Below, in pieces: positions 52,593 to 61,634 of a DNA stretch of 64,000 bases (position 1 is the stretch's first letter; each line of letters opens with the position of its first letter). The notes under the pieces were generated by a model. That model did not search any database. It was not told where the DNA came from and saw only the letters and a program-made list of their open reading frames with translations. Both the position numbers and the translations under genes were made by a program. The stretch comes from Burkholderia lata (lineage in GTDB: Bacteria; Pseudomonadota; Gammaproteobacteria; Burkholderiales; Burkholderiaceae): contig NZ_CABVQK010000009.1 of NCBI RefSeq assembly GCF_902499335.1, forward strand, positions 372,001-436,000, given 5' to 3'.

Positions 52593-53969
52593 ATGGACGA
52601 GCTCATTCGACGTGAAGGGGGCGCGCGTGACGCGCTCAAGCGTCGTCACGCCGACCTGCTCGTGCACGGCGGCATGGCGATGACGCCCAACGGGGCCGAG
52701 CGGATCGACGTGGCGTGCGTCGGCGGCCGTGTCGTCGCGCTGGGCGCGTTGCGCGGCAACTGGAGCGCTGACGTCCTGCTCGATGCCGGCGGCCTGCATG
52801 TGCTGCCGGGCGTCGTCGACAGCCAGGTGCATTTCCGCGAACCGGGCCTGACGCACAAGGAGACCCTCGAGGCCGGCACGCGCGGCGCGGTGCTCGGCGG
52901 CGTCACGACGATCTTCGAGATGCCCAACACGCATCCGCTGACGCTGACCGCGCAGGATCTGCGGGCGAAGCTGGATCTCGCGTGCGGCCGTGCGTGGTGC
53001 GACTACGCGTTCTACATCGGCGGCTCGGCCGCGAACGCCGAACGGTTGCCGGCGCTCGAAAACCTGCCGGGCTGCGCGGGTGTGAAGGTCTTCATGGGCA
53101 GTTCGTTCGGCGACCTGCTGGCCGATGACGAAGCGGTGTTGCGCCGGATCGTGCGCAACGGGCGGCGGCGCATGGCCGTGCACGCGGAGGACGAGGCGCG
53201 GCTGCGCGAGCGCCGGGCGCTCGTGGAAGCGAGCGGCGACGTGCGGGATCATCATCGCTGGCGCGACGAGGAAAGCGCGCTGGCCGCGACACGGCGCATC
53301 GTCGGGCTGGCCGCCGAGACGGGCCGCCGGCTGCATGTGCTACATGTATCCACTGCCGAGGAAATGGCGTTCCTCGCGCGGCACCGGCATCGCGTGACCG
53401 TCGAGGTCACGCCGCATCACCTGAGCCTGCACGCGCCCGATTGCTACGAGCGGCTCGGCACGTTCGCGCAGATGAATCCGCCGGTGCGCGAGCGGCATCA
53501 TCAGGATGCACTGTGGCAGGCCGTTCGCGATGGCGTGGTCGACGTGATCGGCAGCGACCACGCGCCGCATACGCGCGACGAAAAGCGCCGGCCCTATCCG
53601 CAGTCGCCGAGCGGGATGACCGGCGTGCAGACGCTGCTGCCGCTGATGCTCGATCATGTGCATGCGGGCCGCCTGAGCCTCGAACGGCTGGTCGACCTGA
53701 CCAGCGCCGGGCCGGCGCGGATCTTCGGCATCGCGGGGAAGGGGCGCATTGCGGCGGGCTACGACGCCGATTTCAGCATCGTCGACCTGCGCGCACGCCG
53801 CATCATCCGGGATGAATGGATCGCCAGCGTGAGCGGCTGGACACCTTATGACGGGTGCGCGGTCACGGGCTGGCCGGTGCATACGGTCGTGCGCGGGCAG
53901 GTCGTGGTGCGCGACGGCGCGCTGAACGGGGAGCCGGAAGGGCAGGCCGTGACGTTTCTGGATGCCTAG
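52593..53969 (+). CDS. pyrC2: Dihydroorotase paralogue of the zinc-starvation operon (PyrC2-like)
   Basis: A 458-residue amidohydrolase of the dihydroorotase class. The first metal motif, usually DxHxH, reads D76-S-Q-V-H80, with Gln78 in place of the first His; VHFREPGLTHKETLEAGT follows. Other elements are present: the carboxylated-Lys region GVKVFMGSSFGD near 162, VHAED near 194, LHVLHVS near 248 and the catalytic Asp in GSDHAPHTRDEK near 322. The Gln variant is, as I recall, a recognised branch of dihydroorotases, so activity with a changed metal site is plausible. It is the last gene of the Zur operon and overlaps the convergent Lrp gene by 4 bp. Confidence 0.87.
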   Translation: MDELIRREGGARDALKRRHADLLVHGGMAMTPNGAERIDVACVGGRVVALGALRGNWSADVLLDAGGLHVLPGVVDSQVHFREPGLTHKETLEAGTRGAVLGGVTTIFEMPNTHPLTLTAQDLRAKLDLACGRAWCDYAFYIGGSAANAERLPALENLPGCAGVKVFMGSSFGDLLADDEAVLRRIVRNGRRRMAVHAEDEARLRERRALVEASGDVRDHHRWRDEESALAATRRIVGLAAETGRRLHVLHVSTAEEMAFLARHRHRVTVEVTPHHLSLHAPDCYERLGTFAQMNPPVRERHHQDALWQAVRDGVVDVIGSDHAPHTRDEKRRPYPQSPSGMTGVQTLLPLMLDHVHAGRLSLERLVDLTSAGPARIFGIAGKGRIAAGYDADFSIVDLRARRIIRDEWIASVSGWTPYDGCAVTGWPVHTVVRGQVVVRDGALNGEPEGQAVTFLDA

Positions 53970-54430
53970 ATCGGCAGGCGAACCGTCTGCTTGATGCGCT
54001 TCAGCGGAATCTCGGTTTCGACGTTGCGGACGCCTTCGATCTGCGTGAGCGTCTCCATCTGGAAGCGCTGGTAGTCGTCGAGATCGCGCGCGATCACGCG
54101 CAGCAGATAGTCGTAGCTGCCGGCCATCAGATGACATTCGAGCACTTCCGGCGCTTGCTCCATTTCGCGCGCAAAGCGTTCGACGGTTGTCTTGTCCTGG
54201 CGCTCCAGCGTGACGCGCACGAACGCGGTGAATCGCAGGTCGACGGCGGCCGGGTTCAATAGTGCGACATAAGCGTCGATTACGCCTTGTTCCTCGAGCA
54301 GATGAACGCGGCGCAGGCATGGCGTGGCCGACAGCCCGGCCTGTTGCGCGAGTTCGGCATTCGTCTGATTCGAATTCCGTTGCAATGCACGCAGAATGCG
54401 CCGGTCGATCGCGTCCAGTTTAATTGGCAT
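53966..54430 (-). CDS. Lrp/AsnC family regulator
   Basis: A 154-residue Lrp-type regulator. The N-terminal helix-turn-helix is KLDAIDRRILRALQRNSNQTNAELAQQAGLS (residues 4-34) and the C-terminal RAM ligand domain includes LECHLMAGSYDYLLRVIARDLDDYQRF. The ATG at 54430 begins MPIKLDAIDRR. It is divergent from a LysE-type amino-acid exporter, a classic Lrp/LysE pairing, so it probably activates export when an amino acid accumulates. Confidence 0.92.
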   Translation of the reverse strand: MPIKLDAIDRRILRALQRNSNQTNAELAQQAGLSATPCLRRVHLLEEQGVIDAYVALLNPAAVDLRFTAFVRVTLERQDKTTVERFAREMEQAPEVLECHLMAGSYDYLLRVIARDLDDYQRFQMETLTQIEGVRNVETEIPLKRIKQTVRLPI

Positions 54431-54584
54431 TTTTTGCTACCAGAAGCGTGAAAGCTAGAGAATAGCTCCAAATCATGGATTTCAATTAGCCAAATACGCA
54501 TCCATTCTCCACGGAAGGGCACCGATAATCTGACGACCGGCCGGGCGATTCTCGTCCGTCGGCTATCCCTTCAGGAGCTATCCC

Positions 54585-55214
54585 ATGTCGCATCTATCCT
54601 GGCTACCATTCATCGCAACGTCGCTGCTGATCATCGTCACGCCGGGTCAGGACATGGTTCTCGTGATGTCGCGCACGCTGTCCGGCGGCACGCGCGCGGG
54701 CCTCGTGACGGCCGCGGGCGTCAGCGTCGGGCTGCTCGTTCATACGATGCTCGCGACGCTCGGTCTGGGCGCGCTTCTTCAGGCATCCGAATGGCTGTTC
54801 ACGGCGCTGAAGCTGATCGGTGCGCTGTATCTGCTGTACCTCGGCGTCGCGTTGCTGCGTTCGTCGGGCGAACTGACGCTCGCCGGCAGCCGCGACGGTG
54901 CGCAGGTATCGCGGCTTCGCACGTTCGCGCAAGGCGCGTTGTCCAACGTGTCGAATCCCAAGGTCGCGCTCTTCTATCTGGCGTTCCTGCCGCAATTCGT
55001 GCCGGCGGGCACTGCGCATCCGATGCTATCGCTGTTCGTGCTGGGTGCGACGTTTGCCGGCCTGACGTTTCTCGTCAAGGGGCCCGTCGCACTGTTCGCC
55101 GGTCTGCTGTCGGCGTCGATTCGCCGCAATCCGCGCATCCTGACGCGCATGCATCGCGTCAGCGGCGTGGTCCTGCTGGGGCTGGGCGTGAAGCTGGCGC
55201 TCGAGCGTCGCTGA
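54585..55214 (+). CDS. LysE/RhtB family amino acid exporter
   Basis: A 209-residue inner-membrane exporter with six helices. It begins MSHLSWLPFIATSLLIIVTPGQDMVLVMSRTL, holding the family's TPGQD motif near residues 19-23, and has GALSNVSNPKVALFYLAFLPQFV near 117-139. AGGAG precedes the ATG. The divergent Lrp-type gene 154 bp away is the likely regulator. The substrate is probably threonine, homoserine or another neutral amino acid; this is by family only. Confidence 0.9.
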   Translation: MSHLSWLPFIATSLLIIVTPGQDMVLVMSRTLSGGTRAGLVTAAGVSVGLLVHTMLATLGLGALLQASEWLFTALKLIGALYLLYLGVALLRSSGELTLAGSRDGAQVSRLRTFAQGALSNVSNPKVALFYLAFLPQFVPAGTAHPMLSLFVLGATFAGLTFLVKGPVALFAGLLSASIRRNPRILTRMHRVSGVVLLGLGVKLALERR

Positions 55215-55231
55215 TCGCGGTTACCTCGTAC

Positions 55232-55265
55232 GCGTGCCGTCGGCGCGATTACGCCGACGGCACGC
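55232..55265. terminator. Bidirectional hairpin between LysE and autotransporter genes
   Basis: Perfect 14-bp stem (55232-55245 with 55252-55265, loop CGATTA) between two convergent genes. Confidence 0.75.
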
Positions 55266-55313
55266 TTCCCGGCGTCGAGATAAAGCTGCTCGACGCTTCA
55301 CGGCCGACGTCGA

Positions 55314-57083
55314 TTACCAGCGATAACCGACACCCGCGCCCGCGCCGAACGAGCCGTGGCCCGATACGGCCGTCGTCACCGAGCCCTTGACCAGCCATTT
55401 CGTCGTCGCGAAGGAAAGGCCGACCGCCATCGCGCTTTGACCGCCGTACGTGCCGCCGCCAAGTGCGACGACCTTCTCGCCGGGCAGCACGGCTTGCGGC
55501 ATGTTGGCCATCGCGATCGCGCTCGCGGTGCCCGCATCCGCGTCCTTGCGGTATTTCGACATTTCCTCGCGGACCGAGTTGATCGCACCGTTCAACTGGC
55601 GCACGTTCACGCCGTCCGTCGGCGCCGTGCCGTCGGCCACGTTGGTCAACTGGCGTTCGGCGCCCGGCGCACCGATCGACACCGTGTTGTCGCGCGACGC
55701 GACCGAATTCGCACCCAACGCGACCGCGTTGTTGGCCGGTGCCTGGCTGTTCGCGCCGATCGCCGTCGAATTGTTGCCGGAGACATTGGAGCCGGCCCCG
55801 ATCGCGGTGCCGTTCGTCCCCGTGACTTTCGAATTCGCGCCGGTTGCGGTGCCGTTCGTTGCCGTGACGGTCGCGTTCGTGCCGGTTGCGGTGCCGTTCG
55901 CCGCGGCGACGGTCGCGTTCACGCCGATCCCCGTGCCGTTGTCGCCCGACACGTTCGCGCCGTTGCCGAGCGCCGTGCCGTTCGTCGCGCTGACCGACGT
56001 ATTCTTGCCGATCGCGGTGCTCGTGCTGTCCGTAACCGTGCCGCTCGGCACGCTCGACGAGATCTTGCCGACGGTGTTCGTCAGCGTGGCCAGATTATTG
56101 GTCAGCGTGGAAACCTGGCTGGCGATCGAGAAGAGCTGCGAGCCGTTGACCGCGTCCGTGCTGGTCGCGCTGATGGCGCCGGCCGCGACGTTGACGATCT
56201 GGCGCTCGGCGCCGGCGCTGCCCACGCTGACCACGCCGACCGGCGTACCTGCGAAGCCGCTGTATCCGACACCGTTCAGCGTCACGCTGCTGACGGTGGT
56301 TGCCGCACGCGTGGCCGAGTTCGCGCCGAGTGCCACGGAGTTCGCATTGGCCGCGTTGGCCCCTTCGCCGATGGCGACCGCGTTCACCGCGGATGCCGTT
56401 GCACGGGCGATCGCGACGCTGCCGGTCGCGGATGCCGAGCTGTCGACGCCGAGCGCGACCGCATCGGCTGCGCCGGCATTGGCCTGGAAGCCGAGCGCCG
56501 TGCCGCCGGCCGCGCTGCTGCCTTTACCGACCGCCGTCGAGAAGGTCGCGGTGGCGCTTGCGCCCTGGCCGACAGCCGTCGATTGATCCACGGCGGATGC
56601 GCCCTGGCCGAATGCCGAAGCCGTGGCGCCGTTCGCGACTGCGCCCTCGCCGACTGCCGTCGCGTTGAGGCCGGTCGCACCGGCAAACGCGCCGATCGCC
56701 GTTGCATGATCGCCGGTCGCCACGGCATTGCCGCCGAGCGTCGTGGCTTGCGTACCGGTTGCGACGGACTGCCGCCCGATCGCGACGGTTTCGCTGTACG
56801 CGCCGGTCGACGAACCCGAATCGGCGACTGCCGACGGGCCGATTGCGATGTTGTCGCAGCCCCGTGCCGTGGCCTGATACGTGTTGGTGCCCGAAATCGC
56901 GATGTTGTCCGAGCAACCTGCCACGGTATCGATCGAATTTCCGTTCTGCACATAGGAGGCCCGCGCCGGCGCGGAAGCCGCGAAGGCGACGATTGCTGCG
57001 CTGACGGCGATGGCCAGCGCCGCTTTCGACTTCGCCGGCGCGCGCTGCGCCGTGTTCCCCAACCCTCGATGATTCTTGTTCAT
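55314..57083 (-). CDS. YadA-like trimeric autotransporter adhesin
   Basis: A 589-residue trimeric autotransporter. It has a long N-terminal signal region of about 43 residues (ends ARASYVQNG). A first YadA-head repeat block spans about residues 60-270 (repeating xAIGxxAxAxGxxAxA). A neck with GAERQIVNVAAGAISATSTDAVNGSQL lies near 290-315, with a short coiled coil after it. A second block of eight 14-residue repeats starts at residue 357. A second neck (GAERQLTNVADGTAPTDGVNVRQL) leads to the beta-barrel anchor of about 75 residues ending in GYRW. It is fairly short for the family and has almost no stalk. It is monocistronic and likely surface-exposed in adhesion or serum resistance. Confidence 0.92.
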   Translation of the reverse strand: MNKNHRGLGNTAQRAPAKSKAALAIAVSAAIVAFAASAPARASYVQNGNSIDTVAGCSDNIAISGTNTYQATARGCDNIAIGPSAVADSGSSTGAYSETVAIGRQSVATGTQATTLGGNAVATGDHATAIGAFAGATGLNATAVGEGAVANGATASAFGQGASAVDQSTAVGQGASATATFSTAVGKGSSAAGGTALGFQANAGAADAVALGVDSSASATGSVAIARATASAVNAVAIGEGANAANANSVALGANSATRAATTVSSVTLNGVGYSGFAGTPVGVVSVGSAGAERQIVNVAAGAISATSTDAVNGSQLFSIASQVSTLTNNLATLTNTVGKISSSVPSGTVTDSTSTAIGKNTSVSATNGTALGNGANVSGDNGTGIGVNATVAAANGTATGTNATVTATNGTATGANSKVTGTNGTAIGAGSNVSGNNSTAIGANSQAPANNAVALGANSVASRDNTVSIGAPGAERQLTNVADGTAPTDGVNVRQLNGAINSVREEMSKYRKDADAGTASAIAMANMPQAVLPGEKVVALGGGTYGGQSAMAVGLSFATTKWLVKGSVTTAVSGHGSFGAGAGVGYRW

Positions 57084-57473
57084 GTTGTTCCTAGGCTCGA
57101 TATGAAATTTGTGTTGTGGCTAGCGTGTCCGTCTCACGATTTCCCGATCGCATTGGTTCGAGTACGATCCAATTGAACAGATGTACTAAACAAATTTGAC
57201 ATTCGGCGAAGTGAATCCGAGGGGGAAACGGCGCAAGTGCGGCTGCGTTGCTTGACGTATGCCGGCACGCTCGCGCGTTCCGGATCGGCAGCCTGAGATG
57301 CGACGACGCATTCTGATCGGCCCTGCCGGCGCCCAGGTTTGCCGTAGCGGTCGATCTCTATGCTTCAGGGGAAATTCGTCTGGAGATTGGCGCGCCGACT
57401 GCCGGCATGGCAGCAGGCGGCGTGAAAACCGGCGTTCGTGCGCCGGCTTGAGTCAGGTTTCGTTGCGCGCGCG
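57084..57473. other. Non-coding gap upstream of the autotransporter
   Basis: A 390-bp stretch without a supportable gene. The half next to the autotransporter (57100-57215) is AT-richer than its surroundings and should contain its promoter. The half next to the XRE gene end shows only GC-rich sequence without a clear hairpin or reading frame of normal codon use. Confidence 0.5.
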
Positions 57474-58322
57474 TTATTGCGCCGGCAACGCGTCAGCCAG
57501 CGCCCGCATCGCGTCCACCGTCTCCGGGTTCGCCGGAAAGAACGCCTCGATCGCGAGTTCCGACAGCGTCACGTCGACCGGCGTGCCGAACACGGTCGTC
57601 GTGCTGAAGAACGTCAGTTCGCCGGCTGCCGTGCGCAGCCGCAGCGGCACGGCGATATCCGCGAAGTCGGTGCGCGCGTGCGTGTCGTCGGGCTGGCCGG
57701 CCGGCGCCGGATACGCGGCCAGTTCGTCGCGCAGCGTGTGCAGCGTGCGGTCGCCGCTCGCATCGATCTGCCGCTGCAGCCGATGCAGGATGTGCGCGCG
57801 CCATTCATGCCAGTTGACGATCTGCGACGCGAGGCCGTCCGGATGCAGGCTCAGCCGCAGCACGTTGACGGGCGGTTGCAGCAGCGACGGATCGGCCTGT
57901 GCGACCAGCGCGCCGAGCATCCGGTTGGCGGCGAGCAGTGTCCAGTGACGGTCGACGGCGAGCGCCGGGTAGGGCTCGTGGCCGCGCAGCACGGCTTCGA
58001 CCGCATGGCGCGCGGCATCCAGTTGCGGGTCCGAAAACGGCCGTTCGCGAAACAGCGGCGCAAAGCCGGCCGCGACGAGCAGCGCATTGCGCTCGCGCAG
58101 CGGCACGTCGAGACGCTCCGCGAGATGCAGCACCATCTCGCGGCTCGGCTGCGCGCGGCCGGATTCGACGAAACTCAGGTGGCGCGCGGAGACTTCCGCG
58201 TCGAGCGCGAGCGCCATCTGGCTCAGGCGCCGGCGTTGCCGCCACGTGCGCAGCAGCGGGCCGATGCCGGGCGCGCGGCCGGCGGACGGGGAGGGCGAAT
58301 GGAGGGCGGCGGTCGGGTTCAT
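57474..58322 (-). CDS. XRE-family regulator with MmyB-like C-terminal domain
   Basis: A 282-residue regulator. The Xre/Cro helix-turn-helix covers residues 20-80 (PLLRTWRQRRRLSQMALALDAEVSARHLSFVESGRAQPSREMV region), and the C-terminal PAS-like MmyB ligand-binding domain covers about 100-275 (LAVDRHWTLLAANRMLGALV; LLQPPVNVLRLSLHPDGLASQIVNW). MmyB-like domains bind fatty acids in known structures, so a lipid signal is possible. The ATG at 58322 (MNPTAALHS) is used. It is divergent from the DUF2167 gene about 200 bp away; targets are unknown. Confidence 0.87.
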   Translation of the reverse strand: MNPTAALHSPSPSAGRAPGIGPLLRTWRQRRRLSQMALALDAEVSARHLSFVESGRAQPSREMVLHLAERLDVPLRERNALLVAAGFAPLFRERPFSDPQLDAARHAVEAVLRGHEPYPALAVDRHWTLLAANRMLGALVAQADPSLLQPPVNVLRLSLHPDGLASQIVNWHEWRAHILHRLQRQIDASGDRTLHTLRDELAAYPAPAGQPDDTHARTDFADIAVPLRLRTAAGELTFFSTTTVFGTPVDVTLSELAIEAFFPANPETVDAMRALADALPAQ

Positions 58323-58518
58323 GGTGCAGATGATAGGCAATCCCTTGCCCCTTGGGCATTACCTGCGACGTAAGCATCGCGCCGTTCCCCGGGCGTGTCA
58401 CCGCGCTGCGTTACCATAGCCCCCGTGCCAACTGAGAGACGACGCCGGACCCGCGATTGAAAACGCCTGGGCCGGTGCCGTGCATATTTACGACAAGGCA
58501 TTCCAGGGGAATCCAACA

Positions 58519-59463
58519 ATGAAAAGACTTGCCGTCCGGCTCGCCTGCGTGGCGACGCTTGCATTCGCCGCGACCACCGGCCACGCGCAGACCGAAGCTG
58601 CGCAGGTGGAAATGAGGGCCGCCGCCGCGGCCGCCAACGACGCGGTCGTGAAAGGCCCGACCGACATCGACGTGAAACACGAAGCCGTGCTGAAGCTGAA
58701 AGCCGGCGAATCGTTCGTGCCGGCCGCCGAAGCCGGCCGCTACCTGCGCTCGATGGGCAACTCGATCGATGAAACGAAGCTGGTCGGTCTCGTGCTGCCC
58801 GACGATCCCGATGCCGACTGGATCTCGGTCGTGTCGTTCGAGCCGAGCGGCTACATCCGCGACGACGACGCGAAGGACTGGAAGCCCGACGAGCTGCTGA
58901 AGAGCCTGCAGGCGGGCACCGAGGAAGACAACCCCGGGCGCAAGGAGCGCGGCCTGCCGGAAACCGAGGTGGTCGGCTGGGCGAAGGCGCCCGCGTACGA
59001 CGCGGCCTCGCACCGGCTCGTGTGGTCCGCGATCATCCGCGACAAGGGCGCGGCCCCGAACGCCGAAAACGACGGCGTGAACTACCGGACGCTCGTGCTC
59101 GGCCGTGACGGCTACCTGTCGCTGACGATGGCGTCGACGCTCGCCGATCTGCCGAAGTACAAGGCGTCGGCCGACGAGCTGCTGTCGAACATCAGCTTCA
59201 ACGACGGCAAGCGCTACGCCGATTTCAACAAGTCGACCGACCACGTCGCCGAGTACGGCCTCGCGGCGCTGATCGTCGGCGTCGGCGCGAAGAAGCTCGG
59301 CCTGCTCGCGCTGATCGGCGCGTTCGCGGTGAAGTTCTTCAAGATCGGCGCGGTCGCGCTGCTGGCCGGCGGCGCGGCGCTGAAACGCTTCTTCGGGCGC
59401 AAGCCGAAGGCGGCCGCGGTGCCGGCCGTCGCCGACGCATCCGGCACGGAGCGCAAGGAATGA
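58519..59463 (+). CDS. DUF2167 membrane protein
   Basis: A 314-residue protein of the DUF2167 family. A signal peptide lies at residues 1-24 (MKRLAVRLACVATLAFAATT, cleavage after HAQ). The large extracytoplasmic domain has the family motif LVLPDDPDADWISVVSFEPSGYIRDDDAKDW near 94-124 and SHRLVWSAIIRDKG near 163. One or two membrane helices lie near 249-290, followed by a short basic cytoplasmic tail. It overlaps the following site-2 protease gene by 4 bp, so the two proteins very likely work together. Its function is unknown. Confidence 0.85.
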   Translation: MKRLAVRLACVATLAFAATTGHAQTEAAQVEMRAAAAAANDAVVKGPTDIDVKHEAVLKLKAGESFVPAAEAGRYLRSMGNSIDETKLVGLVLPDDPDADWISVVSFEPSGYIRDDDAKDWKPDELLKSLQAGTEEDNPGRKERGLPETEVVGWAKAPAYDAASHRLVWSAIIRDKGAAPNAENDGVNYRTLVLGRDGYLSLTMASTLADLPKYKASADELLSNISFNDGKRYADFNKSTDHVAEYGLAALIVGVGAKKLGLLALIGAFAVKFFKIGAVALLAGGAALKRFFGRKPKAAAVPAVADASGTERKE

Positions 59464-60185
59464 CGAAGCTGTTGCTGCTGATCTTCGGCGGCCTCAAGCT
59501 CGGCAAGGTGCTCGTGTCGGCGGGCACCATGCTGGCGTCGATCGCGGTCTACGCGCTGTTCTACGGCTGGCGGTTCGCGGCCGGTTTCGTCGCACTGCTG
59601 CTGGTGCATGAGGCCGGTCACTACATCGCCGCGCAGCGGCGCGGCCTCGATGTCGGGCTGCCGACCTTCATCCCGTTCGTGGGCGCGTGGATCCAGCTGA
59701 AGGAGATGCCGCACGACGCGGAAACCGAGGCGTACGTCGGGCTCGCCGGGCCGTTCGTCGGCACGCTCGGTGCGCTGGCCTGCTACGCGGCCGCGCGTCA
59801 CTACGACAGCAACCTGCTGCTCGCGCTGTCGTACACGGGCTTCTTCCTGAACCTGTTCAACATGATTCCGCTGTCGCCGTTCGACGGCGGGCGGATCACC
59901 GCGGTGCTGTCGCCGCGCATCTGGTTCGCAGGCGTGCCGGTGCTGATCGCGCTGTTCGTGTATCGTCCGAGCCCGTTGCTGATCGTGATGGCGATCCTCG
60001 CGCTGCCGCAGTTGAGGCGTGCGTGGCGCTACGATCCCGACGCGCCGGAGAACCGCGTGTACTACGCGACGTCGATCGAGACGAAGACGACGTACGCGCT
60101 CTGCTACGTCGGCTTGCTCGCGTTTCTCGCGCTGATGACGTCCGGCGTGCACGACATGCTGCGCGTCGCGCATGCGTCGAGCTGA
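59460..60185 (+). CDS. Site-2 protease family intramembrane metalloprotease
   Basis: A 241-residue M50-type zinc protease with about six membrane segments. The catalytic HEAGH motif (HExxH) is near residues 50-54 in a helix, and the third zinc ligand is in NMIPLSPFDGGRI near 137-149. It lacks a PDZ domain, unlike RseP, and so resembles the minimal SpoIVFB-like group. It is coupled by ATGA overlap to the DUF2167 gene. Either the DUF2167 protein is a substrate or adaptor of the protease, or both belong to an envelope stress path; this is inferred from context. Confidence 0.9.
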   Translation: MTKLLLLIFGGLKLGKVLVSAGTMLASIAVYALFYGWRFAAGFVALLLVHEAGHYIAAQRRGLDVGLPTFIPFVGAWIQLKEMPHDAETEAYVGLAGPFVGTLGALACYAAARHYDSNLLLALSYTGFFLNLFNMIPLSPFDGGRITAVLSPRIWFAGVPVLIALFVYRPSPLLIVMAILALPQLRRAWRYDPDAPENRVYYATSIETKTTYALCYVGLLAFLALMTSGVHDMLRVAHASS

Positions 60186-60202
60186 CAGCGGACACCCGAT
60201 GC

Positions 60203-60238
60203 AAAAACGGCGGCCGGTTTTACGCGGCCGCCGTTTTT
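60203..60238. terminator. Bidirectional rho-independent terminator
   Basis: AAAAACGGCGGCCG (60203-60216) / CGGCCGCCGTTTTT (60225-60238), 14-bp stem with A tract before and T tract after, between the convergent protease and MFS genes. Confidence 0.95.
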
Positions 60239-60254
60239 TTATCGAGGTCGAACT

Positions 60255-61634
60255 TCACGCGTCGCGATGACGCAGTTCGACGCGCCTGATGTCCTTCACG
60301 ATCACGAGATAGCTGAACACGGTGACGAGCGCGTTCAGCCCGACGAACACGAGTGCGCCGTTGAACGAGCCGCTCGCGCCCACGAGGTAGCCGATCGCGA
60401 TCGGCGCGACGATGCCGGCCGTGTTGCCGAACATGTTGAACAGGCTGCCCGACAGGCCGATCGCTTCCTTCGGCGCGGTATCCGCGACGACGGCCCAGCC
60501 GAGCGAGCCGATCCCCTTGCCGAAGAACGACACGGCCATCAGCACGATCACGAGCACTTCGCTGTCGACGTAGTTGCAGCCGATGATGACCATCGACAGC
60601 GCCATCCCGCCGACGATCGGGATCTTGCGCGCGAGCGTGAGCGACACGCCGCGGCGGATCAGCCCGTCCGACAGCATCCCGCCGAGCACGCCGCCGAGGA
60701 ACCCGCAGATCGCGGGCAGCGACGTCATGAAGCCGGCCTTCAGCAGCGACATTCCGCGCGCCTGCACGAGGTAGATCGGGAACCACGTGAGGAAGAAGTA
60801 CGTGAGCACGTTCACGCAGTACTGGCCGAGGTATACGCCGATCAGCATCCGGTTCGACAGCAACTGGCGCACGTAGTACCAGCCGGCCACGCGGCTGCCT
60901 TCCGAACGCGCGCCGTTGCTGCTGCGCGAGACGGTGCGCACCAGTCCGCCGCCCTGCTCGATGTGCTCGAGTTCCACGCGGTTCACGGCCGGATGGTCGG
61001 CCGGATCCTTCATGACCCGCAGCCACAGGAACGCGAGCGCGATGCCCGCGAGGCCGAGCCACAGGTACACCTGATGCCAGCCGTACGCGTGCGTGAGCCA
61101 CGCCATCAGCGGCGAGAACACCACGGCCGCGAAGTACTGCGCGGCGTTGAAGATCGCCGACGCGGTGCCGCGTTCGGCGGTCGGGAACCAGCTCGCGACG
61201 ACTTTCGCGTTCGCGGGAAAGGCCGGTGCTTCGGCGATGCCGACCGCGAAGCGCATCGCGAACAGTGCGGCGACCGCGAACGCGGCGCTGCCGCCGAGGC
61301 CGATCGTGCTCTGCAGCAGCGTGAACGCCGACCACAGGAAGATGCTGGCCGCATACACGCGGCGCGCGCCGAAGCGGTCGAGCAGCCAGCCGCTCGGCAG
61401 TTGCGCGAGCACGTACGCCCAGCTGAACGCCGAGAAGATGTAGCCCATCGTCACCGGATCGATGCCGAACGCCTTGCGGATCGGCGTGCCGGTGATCGAC
61501 AGCGTCGCGCGGTCCGCATAGTTGAGCGTCGTGACGACGAACAGCATCGCCAGGATCCAGTAGCGCACGGCGGTCCGGCGCGCGGTGCGCGCGAGGTCGA
61601 GCGGAAGCTCGCGAGAGGGGGTCTGATTAGGCAC
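60255..61634 (-). CDS. MFS sugar-acid transporter (GudP/ACS family)
   Basis: A 459-residue 12-helix major-facilitator protein of the anion:cation symporter group, like GudP (glucarate) and GarP (galactarate). Motifs: YADRATLSITGTPIRKAFG (residues 39-57), GYIFSAFSWAYVLAQLPSGWLLDRFGARRVY (near 64-94) and EAPAFPANAKVVASWFPTAERGTASAIFNAAQ (near 139-170). It is divergent from a ketoglutarate-semialdehyde dehydrogenase gene, which fits uptake of glucarate or galactarate for that pathway. No dehydratase (gudD/garD) gene is in the window. Confidence 0.88.
   Translation of the reverse strand: MPNQTPSRELPLDLARTARRTAVRYWILAMLFVVTTLNYADRATLSITGTPIRKAFGIDPVTMGYIFSAFSWAYVLAQLPSGWLLDRFGARRVYAASIFLWSAFTLLQSTIGLGGSAAFAVAALFAMRFAVGIAEAPAFPANAKVVASWFPTAERGTASAIFNAAQYFAAVVFSPLMAWLTHAYGWHQVYLWLGLAGIALAFLWLRVMKDPADHPAVNRVELEHIEQGGGLVRTVSRSSNGARSEGSRVAGWYYVRQLLSNRMLIGVYLGQYCVNVLTYFFLTWFPIYLVQARGMSLLKAGFMTSLPAICGFLGGVLGGMLSDGLIRRGVSLTLARKIPIVGGMALSMVIIGCNYVDSEVLVIVLMAVSFFGKGIGSLGWAVVADTAPKEAIGLSGSLFNMFGNTAGIVAPIAIGYLVGASGSFNGALVFVGLNALVTVFSYLVIVKDIRRVELRHRDA

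Noticed and set aside
55668..56600. Repeats that could suggest a CRISPR array
   Set aside because: The repeats are in frame, 42-bp coding units of a YadA head, degenerate, and have no unique spacers.
55356..57176. A 606-codon frame opposite the autotransporter
   Set aside because: It is the mirror of the repeat-rich adhesin gene; its repeated Arg/Asp pattern simply follows the adhesin repeats.
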